DNA of 64,000 nt from positions 2,418,001 through 2,482,000 of the forward strand of contig NZ_VIGB01000003.1 of assembly GCF_006636205.1 (NCBI RefSeq), given 5' to 3'. A program made the translations under genes and the position numbers. Below are positions 33,409 to 42,699 of the stretch, in pieces (position 1 is the stretch's first letter; each line of letters begins with the position of its first letter). The notes beneath the pieces were generated by a model. It saw only the letters and a program-made list of their open reading frames with translations, had not been told where the DNA came from and ran no database searches. The stretch is from Kitasatospora acidiphila (GTDB lineage: Bacteria; Actinomycetota; Actinomycetes; Streptomycetales; Streptomycetaceae).

Positions 33409-34914
33409 TCAGTGCTGGTGACGCGCGGTCAGGGCGCGGAGCAGGATGGTCGGCAGGCCCACCGGGTGGGCGGTGCGGGCCGCCTTCGGCAGGTGCGCCG
33501 CGGTGGGGACTGCGGGTTCGACCTCGGCGGGTCCGGTCGTGGCTGCGGTCCGGGCCGCGACGTTGGGGCGCTTCAGCCAGATGTAGACGGGGATGCCGAG
33601 CAGGATGGTGAACAGGCCGTAGTAGACGGTCTGGTAGCCGCTGCCCTGGATCGACCAGTACGAGAAGACCAGGGCGAGCAGCGCGACGATGACGTAGCGG
33701 GCGAAGCGCCGCCGCTCCAGCTCCTGACGGCCGCGCACCACCAGCCAGTACAGCTGCGCGGCGGCCGAGACCAGGTAGGGGATGACGGCGGTGAGCACGC
33801 TGAGCAGCACGATCTCGGTGAAGACCTTGGTGAACCGGGTGTAGCTGACCACGGTCAGCACCGAGGCCAGGACGGTGGCCGAGACGATGCCGAAGGCCGG
33901 TACCTCGCTCCGGCCCCGGGTGCCGGTGAAGGCGGCGGGGAAGAGCCCGTCGCGGGCGGCGGCCAGCGGCATCTCGGCACAGATGAGGGTCCAGCCGTTC
34001 AGTGCGCCGAGGCCGGAGATGATCGCCGCGGCGGCGACCAGGTTGCCGGCCCAGTGGCCGCCCGCAATGTTGTTCATGGCGTCGGTGAACGGCGCGGTGG
34101 AGGAGCCGAGTTGGGCGTGCGGGACGGTGCCGAAGACGGCCAGGGTGCCGAGCAGGTAGATCGCGGCGCAGGCCAGCGTGCCGTACACGGTGGCCCGCGG
34201 CACGTTCCGCTTCGGCTCCCGCACCCGGCCGGCCGCCACCGAGGCGGTCTCCAGCCCGATGTAGCTGAACAGCGCGATCGCCCCGGCCGCCGACACGGCG
34301 CCCAGCGCCGAGCCGCCGCTCGCGTTGAAGGCGCCGAAGCTCCCTGCCTTGACGAAGAGCAGGCCGGCAGTGGCCATGAACGCCAGCGGAAGGAACTTCA
34401 GCACCGTGGTCACCACCTGGAAGGCGCCGATGTTGCGCACCCCGGTCAGATTGACGATCGCCGGAAGCCACAGGCCCGCCAGTGCGATCCCGATCGAACC
34501 CCAGGTGTGATGGCCCTTGTTGACGAACACCTCGACGTAGCCGACCCAGGCGACCGCGATGGCCGCGTTCCCGGCCCAGGCGGTGATCCAGTACGACCAG
34601 GCGGTCAGGAACCCGGCGAACTCGCCGAACGCCTCCCGGGCGTAGACGTACGGTCCGCCACTGCCCGGCACCCGCTGCGACAACCGCCCGAAGACCATCG
34701 CCAGTGCCAGCGCGCCGATCGTCACCAGCACGAACGCCACCAGCGCGATCGGCCCGTAGGGCGCGAGCGCGGACGGCAGCGCGAACACCCCGGTACCGAT
34801 GATGCTGCCGACCACCAGCGCGGTCGCGGCGGGCAGCCCGAAGCCGCTGCCCGCTCCTCTGGTTCCGTCAGCCGCCTTGCCCTGCTGTGGTCTTCCGCGA
34901 CCGTGTGCGGACAT
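33409..34914 (-). CDS. arcD: APC-family arginine/ornithine antiporter
   Basis: A 501-residue transporter with 12 or so helices, first gene of the arginine deiminase operon. It has the APC start [30 protein letters not shown], then [53 protein letters not shown] and [22 protein letters not shown]. Position argues for arginine/ornithine exchange, though the APC family also carries other amino acids. ATG 34914 is chosen because GAGGAG lies 7 bases upstream; an in-frame GTG at 34953 lacks one. Tandem DevR-like boxes lie ~100-130 bases upstream. Confidence 0.85.
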   Translation of the reverse strand: MSAHGRGRPQQGKAADGTRGAGSGFGLPAATALVVGSIIGTGVFALPSALAPYGPIALVAFVLVTIGALALAMVFGRLSQRVPGSGGPYVYAREAFGEFAGFLTAWSYWITAWAGNAAIAVAWVGYVEVFVNKGHHTWGSIGIALAGLWLPAIVNLTGVRNIGAFQVVTTVLKFLPLAFMATAGLLFVKAGSFGAFNASGGSALGAVSAAGAIALFSYIGLETASVAAGRVREPKRNVPRATVYGTLACAAIYLLGTLAVFGTVPHAQLGSSTAPFTDAMNNIAGGHWAGNLVAAAAIISGLGALNGWTLICAEMPLAAARDGLFPAAFTGTRGRSEVPAFGIVSATVLASVLTVVSYTRFTKVFTEIVLLSVLTAVIPYLVSAAAQLYWLVVRGRQELERRRFARYVIVALLALVFSYWSIQGSGYQTVYYGLFTILLGIPVYIWLKRPNVAARTAATTGPAEVEPAVPTAAHLPKAARTAHPVGLPTILLRALTARHQH

Positions 34915-35007
34915 CTGGTGCTCCTCTGCGATGCGCTCCGGGGAGACGGACACCGGTGCGTCCGTCGCTCACGGTGACGATCCTGCGGTCGCGACCAGCG
35001 GTCACCC

Positions 35008-35046
35008 CAGGGACCATCGGGCCCTGATCACGGCGCCACCGGTCCC
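35008..35046. promoter_or_regulatory. tandem DevR/OsdR-like boxes upstream of the arc operon
   Basis: CAGGGACCATCGGGCCCTG (35008-35026) is the most symmetric box in the window, with 7 of 8 arm pairs. A second, GGCGCCACCGGTCCC (35032-35046), has its centre 22 bp away. Both lie in the 323-base region between the antiporter and the divergent universal stress gene. Confidence 0.6.
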
Positions 35047-35103
35047 CTCCCCACGCCCCACTGGTCCCGGCGGTCCCAGCTGTCCGGGGGTCCGGCGCGA
35101 CCA

Positions 35104-35139
35104 GGGACCACTGGCCCACCCCTAGGCCCCCTCGGTCCC
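35104..35139. promoter_or_regulatory. tandem DevR/OsdR-like boxes upstream of universal stress gene
   Basis: GGGACCACTGGCCC (35104-35117) and GGCCCCCTCGGTCCC (35125-35139) have centres ~21.5 bp apart and lie 99-134 bases before the plus-strand gene at 35238. Further half-sites (GGTCCC at 35053, 35063 and 35072 region) crowd this intergenic stretch. Confidence 0.55.
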
Positions 35140-35237
35140 TGGGCCCGGCCGGATCGCCACCGACAGAGTTCTCCCAGCGAAGGACCGAGCAGAGGCCCCG
35201 ACCGCGGACCAGCCGGCGCCCCTGGAGGAGAGCACTG

Positions 35238-36122
35238 ATGACCCACCATGTCCTGACCGGGATCGACGGATCCCCGAACAGCGAGAGCGCGGCCTCCTGG
35301 GCCGCCGGGGAAGCCCAACGCCGCGGTGCTGCGCTACGGCTGCTGCACGCCTGGCCCTGGCTCAGCCCCCAGGACGCCGAGGACACCGGCGACTTCCGGC
35401 CCGGCGACCTGCGCCCGGCCGCGCTGCGGGCGCTGTCCCAGTGCGCCGAGCGCATCCGCCAGGACTACCCCGGACTCGTCATCGAGACCACCGTGATCGG
35501 AGACGACCCGGTCGACGCGCTGGTCAAGGCGGCCGAAGGCCAGGAACTACTCGTGCTCGGCTCACGCGGCCTCGGCGGCTTCGCCGGCCTGCTGACCGGC
35601 TCGGTCGCATTGGCGGTGGCGGCTCGCGTCAACATCCCGGCGGTCCTGGTCCGGGCCGACCGGCCCGCCTCGCCTCACAACGGCACGGTGTCCCGGGGCG
35701 AGGTCGTCGTCGGGGTCGACACCCGTCAACCCGGCTCCGCCGTGGTCGACTTCGCGTTCGCCGAGGCCGCCCGGCGTGGTGCGCGCCTTCGGGCCGTCCA
35801 CGGCTGGGATCCGGTGCCGCTGTGGGCCGCCACCGGCTGGGTGCCGCCACGCTCTGAGATCGCCGCGCGGGAGGCCGCCGTGAAGCGCCTGCTCACCGAA
35901 TCGCTCGCCGCGGGGCGCGCGGCTCATCCGGATGTCCCGCTCGTCGTCGAGGTCCGGCACGGCAGCGCGGCCAGCGCCGTCGTCGCCGCCGGTGAAGGCG
36001 CCGACCTGGTCGTCGTCGGCCGCCACGACCGCCACCACCCCCTAGGCATGCGGCTCGGTCCCGTCGCCCACGCCGTGCTCCACCACGCCGCCGCCCCGGT
36101 CGCGGTGATCCCGCACATCTGA
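35238..36122 (+). CDS. universal stress protein, tandem UspA domains
   Basis: A 294-residue protein, fourth of its kind in the island. It begins HHVLTGIDGSPNSESAASWAAGEAQRRG, has LVLGSRGLGGFAGLLTGSVALAVAARVNIPAVLVR with intact ATP-loop glycines, then VVVGVDTRQPGSAVVDFAF, AVHGWDPVPLWAATGWVPP and VVVGRHDRHHPLGMRLGPVAHAVLHH. It is closely similar in layout to the gene at 28062. CTGGAGGAGAG precedes ATG 35238. The next two genes follow with short gaps, so it heads a small dormancy operon. Confidence 0.9.
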   Translation: MTHHVLTGIDGSPNSESAASWAAGEAQRRGAALRLLHAWPWLSPQDAEDTGDFRPGDLRPAALRALSQCAERIRQDYPGLVIETTVIGDDPVDALVKAAEGQELLVLGSRGLGGFAGLLTGSVALAVAARVNIPAVLVRADRPASPHNGTVSRGEVVVGVDTRQPGSAVVDFAFAEAARRGARLRAVHGWDPVPLWAATGWVPPRSEIAAREAAVKRLLTESLAAGRAAHPDVPLVVEVRHGSAASAVVAAGEGADLVVVGRHDRHHPLGMRLGPVAHAVLHHAAAPVAVIPHI

Positions 36123-36175
36123 GTCCGCCCCATCCGCTCCCAGCCGCTCATCCATCACCGAAGGGCAGTCCGATC

Positions 36176-36826
36176 ATGACCCGCACACCCCGCCCCCGTC
36201 CCATCCGCCCGTGGCGCCGCGGCCTGCGCCGGGCGCTCGGCGCCGAACGCAACGAGCTGGCCCGGCCGGAGGACCGGGCCCGCAGCCGAGCCGGGCTCCT
36301 CGCCGCCGTGGCCACCGCTCTGGCCCTCGTGCTCGGTGCTGGCGCCGCGTGGACCGACTTCGACTCGGCCGAGTACCGCGTCGCTGCGGCGGCAACCCGC
36401 CTGCACCACCTGGACGCCGTCCTGCTCACCTCGACCGGCACCACGACCAACAGAACCGACACCGCGGCCTCCCGATACCAAGCCACCGCCACCTGGACGT
36501 ACCCCGCGGGGCAACAGCAGACCGGCACCGTGGGCGTCAGCCGACAGGCGGGGGCGGGCTCCACCGTCGGCGTCTGGGTCGCCGACAGCGGGAGCCTGAG
36601 CGCCGCCCCGGCCAGCACCGCCGACCTGGTCTCCGATGCTGTCATCGTTGGCCTGCTCGCCGTGGGCGTCCTGTTCGTCCTCATCGCTAGTGGCCTGGGC
36701 CTGCGTCTGCGATCGCTGGACCAGCGTGCCGACGCTGCCTGGCAGCGCGCCTGGTCGGAGCTGGAACCCGTGTGGACCGGACGGGCCTCCCGCCGGCGCG
36801 GCACCGACGGCCCCCGGCCCAGCTGA
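36176..36826 (+). CDS. Rv1733c-family two-helix membrane protein
   Basis: A 216-residue membrane protein. A basic N-terminus (RTPRPRPIRPWRRGLRRALG) is followed by helix 1 (GLLAAVATALALVLGAGAAW, ~40-60), an extracytoplasmic domain with TATWTYPAGQQQTGTVGV and GSTVGVWVADSGSLSAAP, then helix 2 (AVIVGLLAVGVLFVLIASGLG) and a short basic tail. This topology matches the mycobacterial dormancy antigen Rv1733c and its Streptomyces relatives; no biochemical role is established. GAAGGGCAG precedes the ATG. It lies 53 bases after a universal stress gene. Confidence 0.75.
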   Translation: MTRTPRPRPIRPWRRGLRRALGAERNELARPEDRARSRAGLLAAVATALALVLGAGAAWTDFDSAEYRVAAAATRLHHLDAVLLTSTGTTTNRTDTAASRYQATATWTYPAGQQQTGTVGVSRQAGAGSTVGVWVADSGSLSAAPASTADLVSDAVIVGLLAVGVLFVLIASGLGLRLRSLDQRADAAWQRAWSELEPVWTGRASRRRGTDGPRPS

Positions 36827-36894
36827 ATCCGGCCTCCCTCCGACCGACCCTCACGTTCCGCCCCGGCCCACGCCCCCGCAGGAAGGACAGCTCC

Positions 36895-37917
36895 ATGGTG
36901 ACGCCCGTGACCCTCGACAACGAGCTCGGCCAGGTACTCATCGCCGCGGCAGGCGCCGCGCCCTCCCTGCACAACTGCCAGCCGTGGCGGTTCCGTCTCG
37001 ACCGCACCACGCGCACCGTTTTCGTGCACGCGTTACCGCAGCGCGCCCCGATGCTCACCGATCCGGAGACCCGAGGCGTGCACATCTCGGTCGGCGCCGC
37101 GCTCACCAACCTCCAGGCCGCCGCTGTCCACCTCGGCTGGGAACCCGTCGTGCGCCTGCTGCCCCGGCCCGATCAGCCCGGCCTGCTGGCCACCGTGCGT
37201 CTCGCCGGGTCACCCCGTGCGGCCTTGCTGCGCCGTCCCGACCTCTACCAGGCCATCTGGCGCCGACGAAGCAGCCGCCTGCCGTTCTCCGCCGAGCCGG
37301 TACCCGCCGCGGTCCTCGCTGAACTGGCCGAAGCCGCCCGGCTCGACGGCGCCGACCTGCACCGGCAGGGCCCCTGCGAGCGCCGTACCCTGCTCGACCT
37401 CACTGCACGTGCCGAGCGCCGAAACCTCCGCCACCCCGGCCGGCATGCCGAGAACCTGGCCGCCCTCGCCGCCCCCGGCAGCCACGTCGGCATCCCCGCC
37501 TACGCGCTCGGCCCCCAGGATTCCACCGGCGTGGTGCCGTTGCGCACCTTCGCCGGCCCCACCGATGGACTGGCCCGGGAGCGCGCCGCGTTCGAGGCCG
37601 ACCCCCAGTTGCTCATGCTCACTACCCGGCACGACCGCCGGGCCGACTGGCTGCGCGCCGGCCAGGCGCTCCAGCACGTCCTGCTCCTGCTCACCCTGCA
37701 CGGCCTGCGCGCCTCGATGCTGCACCAGGCCCTGGAATGGCCGGACCTGCGTGCGCAGATGGCTGACCCGGAACACGGCCGCTGCGCCCCGCAGATGCTG
37801 CTGCGTATCGGGTACGGACCGGCCGGCTGTCCCACCCCCCGACTCCGTGCCGAGCTGCCGGAGGCGGACGGCCAGGCCCTCGCGGCGTCCCCGTTGGTCG
37901 GCTCCGCTCGCCCGTGA
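36895..37917 (+). CDS. Acg-type nitroreductase-family protein
   Basis: A 340-residue double-domain flavin-reductase-like protein of the Acg/Rv3131 class, whose members are strongly DosR-controlled in mycobacteria. It starts [23 protein letters not shown], continues [22 protein letters not shown] and [14 protein letters not shown], and has [34 protein letters not shown] and a final [17 protein letters not shown] corresponds to the FMN-binding S-x-x-N-x-Q-P-W. Acg itself sequesters FMN without clear activity, so enzymatic function is open. ATG 36895 has AGGAAGGACAG upstream. Confidence 0.85.
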   Translation: MVTPVTLDNELGQVLIAAAGAAPSLHNCQPWRFRLDRTTRTVFVHALPQRAPMLTDPETRGVHISVGAALTNLQAAAVHLGWEPVVRLLPRPDQPGLLATVRLAGSPRAALLRRPDLYQAIWRRRSSRLPFSAEPVPAAVLAELAEAARLDGADLHRQGPCERRTLLDLTARAERRNLRHPGRHAENLAALAAPGSHVGIPAYALGPQDSTGVVPLRTFAGPTDGLARERAAFEADPQLLMLTTRHDRRADWLRAGQALQHVLLLLTLHGLRASMLHQALEWPDLRAQMADPEHGRCAPQMLLRIGYGPAGCPTPRLRAELPEADGQALAASPLVGSARP

Positions 37918-37925
37918 GCGGGAGA

Positions 37926-37945
37926 ATAGGGCCGTCCGGCCCTAT
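37926..37945. promoter_or_regulatory. perfect palindrome upstream of DevR-like regulator gene
   Basis: ATAGGGCCG and CGGCCCTAT form a perfect 9-bp inverted repeat around TC. Its core GGGCCGTCCGGCCC has the same spacing as the island's other boxes. A 2-base loop is too small for a terminator, so a protein-binding site, probably autoregulatory, is favoured. The centre is ~95 bases before the regulator start. Confidence 0.55.
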
Positions 37946-38029
37946 CGCGCGCGCCGCAGCGGCAGGCAGACTGCCCGACGATCCCACTCGTCCCGTTCCG
38001 GCGGCGGGTCCAGCAGGTACGGAGAAGTG

Positions 38030-38728
38030 ATGGCAGACAGCACGGCGGACCGGGCGAGTGGCCCGGTGAAGGTGTTCCTGCTCGACGACCACGAGGTGGT
38101 CCGCCGCGGCGTGCACGACCTACTGGACGCGGAACCCGACCTGACCGTGGTCGGCGAGGCCGCAACGGTCGAGCAGGCACTCGCCCGCGTCCCCGCGCTG
38201 CGCCCCGACGTGGCGATCCTCGACATGCGGCTGCCGGACGGCGACGGCGTGACCGTCTGCCGCGAGCTGCGCTCCCGCATGCCGGAACTCGCCTGCCTGA
38301 TCCTCACCTCCTTCGACGACGAGGAGGCCCTGCTCGACTCCATCATGGCTGGCGCCGCCGGCTACGTCCTCAAGCAGATCAGCGGCACCGACCTCGTCTC
38401 CGCGGTGCGCACGGTCGCTGCCGGGCAATCCATGCTCGACCCCGGCGCCACCACCCGCCTGATGGCCCGCCTGCGCGGCGACACCGCCCCGCCCGCCTCC
38501 GACCTCCCCCAGCTCACCGACCGCGAGCGGGAGATCCTCGCCCTGATCGGCGAAGGCTTGACCAACCGCCAGATCGGCCAGCGCCTCTACCTCGCCGAGA
38601 AGACCGTCAAGAACCACATCTCCCGTCTGCTTGCCAAGCTCGGCGTGGAACGCCGGGTCCAGGCCGCCGTCATCGCCACCCAGGCCTTGGCCGCCCATGA
38701 CCAGGCGTCCGGCCGGCGCGTCCACTGA
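38030..38728 (+). CDS. DevR/OsdR-like response regulator
   Basis: A 232-residue NarL-type regulator, likely master regulator of the island. Receiver: [21 protein letters not shown], phospho-acceptor Asp65 in [37 protein letters not shown]. The LuxR domain starts [44 protein letters not shown], with the KNHISRLL recognition-helix pattern of DosR/DevR (K-T-V-K-N-H). GGAGAA precedes ATG 38030. The cognate kinase is convergent at 39255-40967. Assignment is from motif pattern and context. Confidence 0.88.
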   Translation: MADSTADRASGPVKVFLLDDHEVVRRGVHDLLDAEPDLTVVGEAATVEQALARVPALRPDVAILDMRLPDGDGVTVCRELRSRMPELACLILTSFDDEEALLDSIMAGAAGYVLKQISGTDLVSAVRTVAAGQSMLDPGATTRLMARLRGDTAPPASDLPQLTDREREILALIGEGLTNRQIGQRLYLAEKTVKNHISRLLAKLGVERRVQAAVIATQALAAHDQASGRRVH

Positions 38729-38745
38729 CAACTGCCACCGGCGGT

Positions 38746-38782
38746 CGGACCGCCCGGCCACCGGCCGGGGGACCAACGGCCT
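38746..38782. promoter_or_regulatory. DevR/OsdR-like boxes upstream of pyridoxamine-oxidase-fold gene
   Basis: GGGACCAACGGCCT (38769-38782) and a weaker CGGACCGCCCGGCCA (38746-38760) have centres about 22 bp apart. They lie 38-74 bases before the ATG at 38820, an activator position. Confidence 0.5.
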
Positions 38783-38819
38783 CTCCCGCCTCCGTCGGCA
38801 CCGGACGACCATCGATGCC

Positions 38820-39218
38820 ATGACACCTGACACCGCGCCGCTCGATGAGCGACACTGTCTGCACCTGCTGGCCGGGGCACCGGTCGGGCGCGTCGTCTAC
38901 ACCGTCGGCGCTCTGCCCGCTGTCCTGCCGACCCGCTACCGCCTCGACGATGACGGCAGCGTGGTGCTGCAGGCCACCGCCGGCTCCGAGTTCCTCCGCG
39001 CGGTCGCGGGGGCACTCGTCGCCTTCCAAGCCGACGAGATCGACACAGCCGACGGCAGCGGCTGGAGCGTCACCATCCTCGGCACGGCCGAGACCACCGG
39101 GCAAGGTGCTGCCACTCGGGCCCCGGCTGCACTGCCCGCTGGCCAGGTGACTATCCGGATCCACCCCGAGTGGGTAACCGGCCACCTCCTGCCCGCCGCC
39201 CTCGCCGCGCACGGCTGA
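38820..39218 (+). CDS. pyridoxamine 5'-phosphate oxidase-fold flavin-binding protein
   Basis: A 132-residue split-barrel protein: LDERHCLHLLAGAPVGRVVYTVGALPAVLPTRYRLDDDGSVVLQA, then VAFQADEIDTADGSGWSVTILGTAE and a final IRIHPEWVTGHLL. It matches the small DosR-regulon PNPOx-like proteins that bind FMN or F420; the substrate is unknown. The start has no good ribosome site, and ATG 38820 is taken because homology begins there. The TSS may be close. It is convergent with the kinase gene (36-base gap). Confidence 0.75.
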   Translation: MTPDTAPLDERHCLHLLAGAPVGRVVYTVGALPAVLPTRYRLDDDGSVVLQATAGSEFLRAVAGALVAFQADEIDTADGSGWSVTILGTAETTGQGAATRAPAALPAGQVTIRIHPEWVTGHLLPAALAAHG

Positions 39219-39254
39219 CACCGAGAACGCGCGGCCGCGATCCCGGGGCAGCGG

Positions 39255-40967
39255 TCAGCCCTCCAACGGCACCACCCAGACGAGCCGGGCCCCGCCCTCG
39301 GGCGGACTCGACACTTCCAGCGCCCCGCCCAGGCTCTCGGCACGGTCCGCCAGGTTGCGCAGCCCACTGCGCCGCCCCTGCTCCGGGATGCCGACGCCGT
39401 TGTCCTGCACGGTCAGCACCACCTCGGCTCCAGTCGCCCGCAACACCACCTCCACCCGGCCGGCCTTCGCGTGCCGGGCCGTATTGCTCAGCGCCTCGCC
39501 CAGCACCGCCACCACGTGATCAGCCACCTGGCCCGGAACATCCGTGTCGAGCAGACCCTCCATGCTCAGCCTCGGTGCGAAGCCCAGCGCCGCCTGCGCC
39601 TCCTCGACTACCCGCACCACCCGCGAACGCAGCCCCTGAGCCACCGAATCCTCGCGCGCCCTCAGACCGAAGATCGTCGAACGGATGATCTTGATCGTCT
39701 CGTCCAGATCACCGACCGCCCGCAGCACCCGGTCCGAAGCTCCAGGGTGCTCGATGAACCGGGCCGCGCTCTGCAACGTCATCCCGGTCGCGAACAACCG
39801 CTGGATGGCCAGGTCATGCAGGTCACGGGCGATTCGGTCGCGGTCCTCCAGCATCGCCAGTTGCTCAGCGTCCCGGCGCCGGTCCGCCAGCTCCAGGGCC
39901 AGCGCGGCCTGGTCGGCGAACCCGAGGAGCGGGCCGATCTCGCGCTCGGTGAAGGCCCGCTCCGCTGTCCGCCTGGCCAGCAGCAGCACCCCTTCGCTCT
40001 GCCCGTCCGCCCGGCCCAGCGGCACAGCCACCGCCGGCCCCAGGCCGGAGAACCGGCGCGGCCCGCCGGTCAGCCGGGGGTCCACCGCCAGATCCAGTGT
40101 CGTGACCGGGGAACCAAGGCTGAACGCCTCCCCCGACAGCGTCCCGGTCAGCGGCAGGTGGATCCCCGACCGCGCGGACGGGTCGCCCCCCAGGGCCAGC
40201 TCGACCCGCAGCCCCTCGCCATCGCCGTCGCGCACTGACAGGTCGACCAGCTCGGCACCGGTGATCTCCAGTGCCCGCCGCGCGATCAGCTCCATCACCT
40301 CGCCGCGCGTGGCACCCGACAGCAGGCCCCGGGTGATCTCCGCGCTCGCGCTCAGCCACCGCTGCTGGCTCTGCGCCTCCTCGTAGAGGCGCGCGTTGTC
40401 GATCGCCACCCCTGCGGCCACGGCCAGCGTCGCGATCACCGACTCGTCGTCGGCGTCGAACTGCTCCCCGTTCCTCTTGTCCGTCAGGTAGAGGTTGCCG
40501 AACACCTCCTCCCGCACCCTCACCGGCACCCCGAGGAAGGTCCGCATCACCGGGTGGTGCGCCGGGCAGCCGTGCGAGGCCGGGTGGGCGGCCAGGTCCT
40601 CCAGCCGCAGCGCCTCCGGGTAGTGGATCAGCTCGCCGAGGATCCCCTTGCCGGTCGGGTAGGGCCCGATCCGGCCGATCTCCTCCTCGTCCAGACCCAC
40701 GGTCAGGAACTGGGACAACGACTCGCCGTCCGGACCGATCACCCCCAGCGCCGCGTACCGGGCGTCCACCAGCACCGCGGCAGCCTCCACGATCCGCCGC
40801 AGCACCTGCGTCAGGTCCAGCTCCCGGCCCACCGACAGCACCGCCTCCAGCAGGCTGTGCACCCGGTCGCGGGTACCCCGGGCCGCGTCGATCCGCGCCT
40901 GCAACTCCTCCAGCAGCTCGTCCAACCGCAGCTGCGGGATCCGCGACCGCACCTCGTCCCCGCCCAC
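39255..40967 (-). CDS. DevS/DosT-like GAF-GAF histidine kinase
   Basis: A 570-residue soluble sensor kinase from GTG 40967 (GAGGAGG just upstream). GAF-A (~45-195) contains [68 protein letters not shown]. The His in HHP-M-RTFLG lies where the heme ligand of mycobacterial DosS/DosT sits, so oxygen or redox sensing is likely. GAF-B spans ~205-360. HisKA_3: [21 protein letters not shown] with His383. A GHKL ATPase follows ([35 protein letters not shown]). It is the presumed partner of the regulator at 38030. Confidence 0.88.
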   Translation of the reverse strand: [570 protein letters not shown]

Positions 40968-41178
40968 GCGAGCCTCCTCGTCTCCGGCCACCGACCGCTC
41001 GATTCTGGCAGACGCCCGTCCGGACGTGACAGTGGCCGGGCTTCGCCCCTTCGCGGCCACCAGCGAAAGTCCGCAGGTCACGAAGCACATCCACGGCTAT
41101 CGGGTACGGCGGCTGCGAGCACCGCCGGCGTCCGGCAGCGGCCCACACCGATGTCAGTGCCCGTAGGCCCGCACACCA

Positions 41179-41193
41179 GGGACCACCGGTCCT
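41179..41193. promoter_or_regulatory. DevR/OsdR-like box between kinase and aquaporin
   Basis: GGGACCACCGGTCCT is a near-perfect inverted repeat (GGGACC/GGTCCT, 3-base spacer) located 75-88 bases before the aquaporin start and ~220 bases from the kinase start. Confidence 0.5.
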
Positions 41194-41266
41194 CGGCACG
41201 GCGCCCCTGCCTCCGGTTCCCTGGTGACTTGCAGCCGCGGAACGCACAGCATCGGGAGGGCCGGAG

Positions 41267-42108
41267 ATGACCAGCGGACGGAAGTACGCAAGGCAGGCAG
41301 CCTACGCAACGCGGTCGACGAAACGGCCAGAGCCGGGAGGCCAGGCCCCGACCTGGCACCTGCCCCGGTCACGGCGACTGGCTGCCGAGGCGGTGGGCAC
41401 CTTCTTCCTCGTCCTGGTCGCCGCGGGCAGCGGCGTCGCCGCTGCCCTCTCGCACAGCGCCGTCGGACCCGCAGCCACCGCGGTCGCCCCCGGAGCGATG
41501 GTCCTGGCCCTGGTGTACACGCTCGGCGAGACTTCGGGTGCCCACCTCAACCCGGCCGTCACACTGGCCTTCGCCGCCCGCCGCGACTTCCCGTGGCGCT
41601 GGGTCCCCGGCTACCTGCTGGCCCAGTGCACAGGCGCGATCGCGGCTGCCGGACTGCTCCGGGCCCTGTTCGGCACGGCCGGCGATCTCGGTGTCAGTGT
41701 CCCAAGGGCCGGGGTGGGCGACAGCACGGCGCTCGTTCTGGAGGTCGTCCTCACCCTGGGCCTCGTCACCGTCATCCTCGGCACCGCCTCGGGTGCGCGG
41801 AACATCGGACACAACGCAGCCATCGCCGTGGGCTGCTACGTCGCGCTGGCCGGCCTGTGGTCGGGCCCCCTGGGCGGAGCCTCGATGAACCCCGCACGGA
41901 GCCTTGCCCCGCCCTGGTCTCCGGGCATCCCGGCCACCTCTGGGCCTACCTGGTCGGCCCCCTCCTCGGCGCGCTGCTGGCCGTTCCGCTGGCCTGGCTG
42001 CTGCGCGGCGCGCCATCCTCCGCCGCCGCCCTCGCCGCCCGCGGCGGCGCTGATGACGGCTCCCGGACTCTCATTCCGGTCGCGCCTAGCGGCAAGGAAG
42101 CACGCTAG
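41267..42108 (+). pseudogene. MIP-family aquaporin/glycerol channel with a frameshift
   Basis: ATG 41267, preceded by GGAGGGCCGGAG, opens a basic N-terminus and then SRRLAAEAVGTFFLVLVAAGSGVAAAL, the first pore motif GAHLNPAVTLAFAARRDFPWR, and GGASMNPARSLAP with the second NPA. One base is missing near 41905, so the original frame leaves after the second NPA. The correct ending, PALVSGHPGHLWAYLVGPLLGALLAVPLAWLL, is in the +2 frame to the TAG at 42108. The last helix is thus lost, unless this is a sequencing error. The unshifted frame reads on to 42793. Confidence 0.75.
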
Positions 42109-42184
42109 AGCACAGCGAGGGCTGGCGCCGCGAGGAGGAACGCAAGCACCTCGCCCCCAGTCAAGTGCTTCAAGTAGTGTCGCC

Positions 42185-42540
42185 AGCCAGGATCTGACGG
42201 TCCTGGCCTCATTGCTGCCTCAACTACTCTCGAATCTTGGCAAGTTGGAGACATTGCGCATGCACAGCACCCACAGGGAGACAACTCGGCACCAGGTGCC
42301 ATTGGCGTTCATTTCGTTCGTGGATGTCCGCTTCCGCCCATGGGCGCTCACCGACGCCCACCGATCCCGGTCCCCAAATGGTCCCCAGGCCCATCAGGCC
42401 CCTCCGATAACCGTCAGTAGCTACAATCTGACGACAGTTCAGACGTCACGGTCCGCAGTCATCCGAAATGGCTCCAGCAGGACCAGCGCAGAACACCTTG
42501 CTGCCCCAGCCGGTGGGCGCGGATCGAGGTCGATTACCCA
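42185..42540 (+). repeat. direct repeat copy A, left flank of mobile segment
   Basis: This ~350-base stretch, in a 591-base gap without genes, aligns over its whole length with 48297-48645 in the same orientation. Its core 42360-42433 differs from 48463-48536 at only two of 74 positions and includes the tandem motif GGTCCCCAAATGGTCCCC. At its end CGTCAG-N10-CTGACG forms an inverted repeat around TACAAT. It lies 160 bases upstream of an integrase start, the usual place of an attachment site. Confidence 0.6.
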
Positions 42541-42699
42541 TCAGCTACGGATCGTGACCTTCCAAGCGGTGTGTTGCCTTGAGCGTGTCCTACCTGGCCG
42601 GTCCCGCTATGCCTCGCGCCCTGCCCTGCACGCTCTGCCGGAACACCCCACCTCACCGCCAACCTTGGACACAGAACCACCCACTCCAAAGAGGAGCGC

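Noticed and set aside
42422..42427. TACAAT in the direct repeat as a -10 promoter element
   Set aside because: No acceptable -35 at 16-19 bases upstream; the element is better seen as the centre of the CGTCAG/CTGACG inverted repeat.
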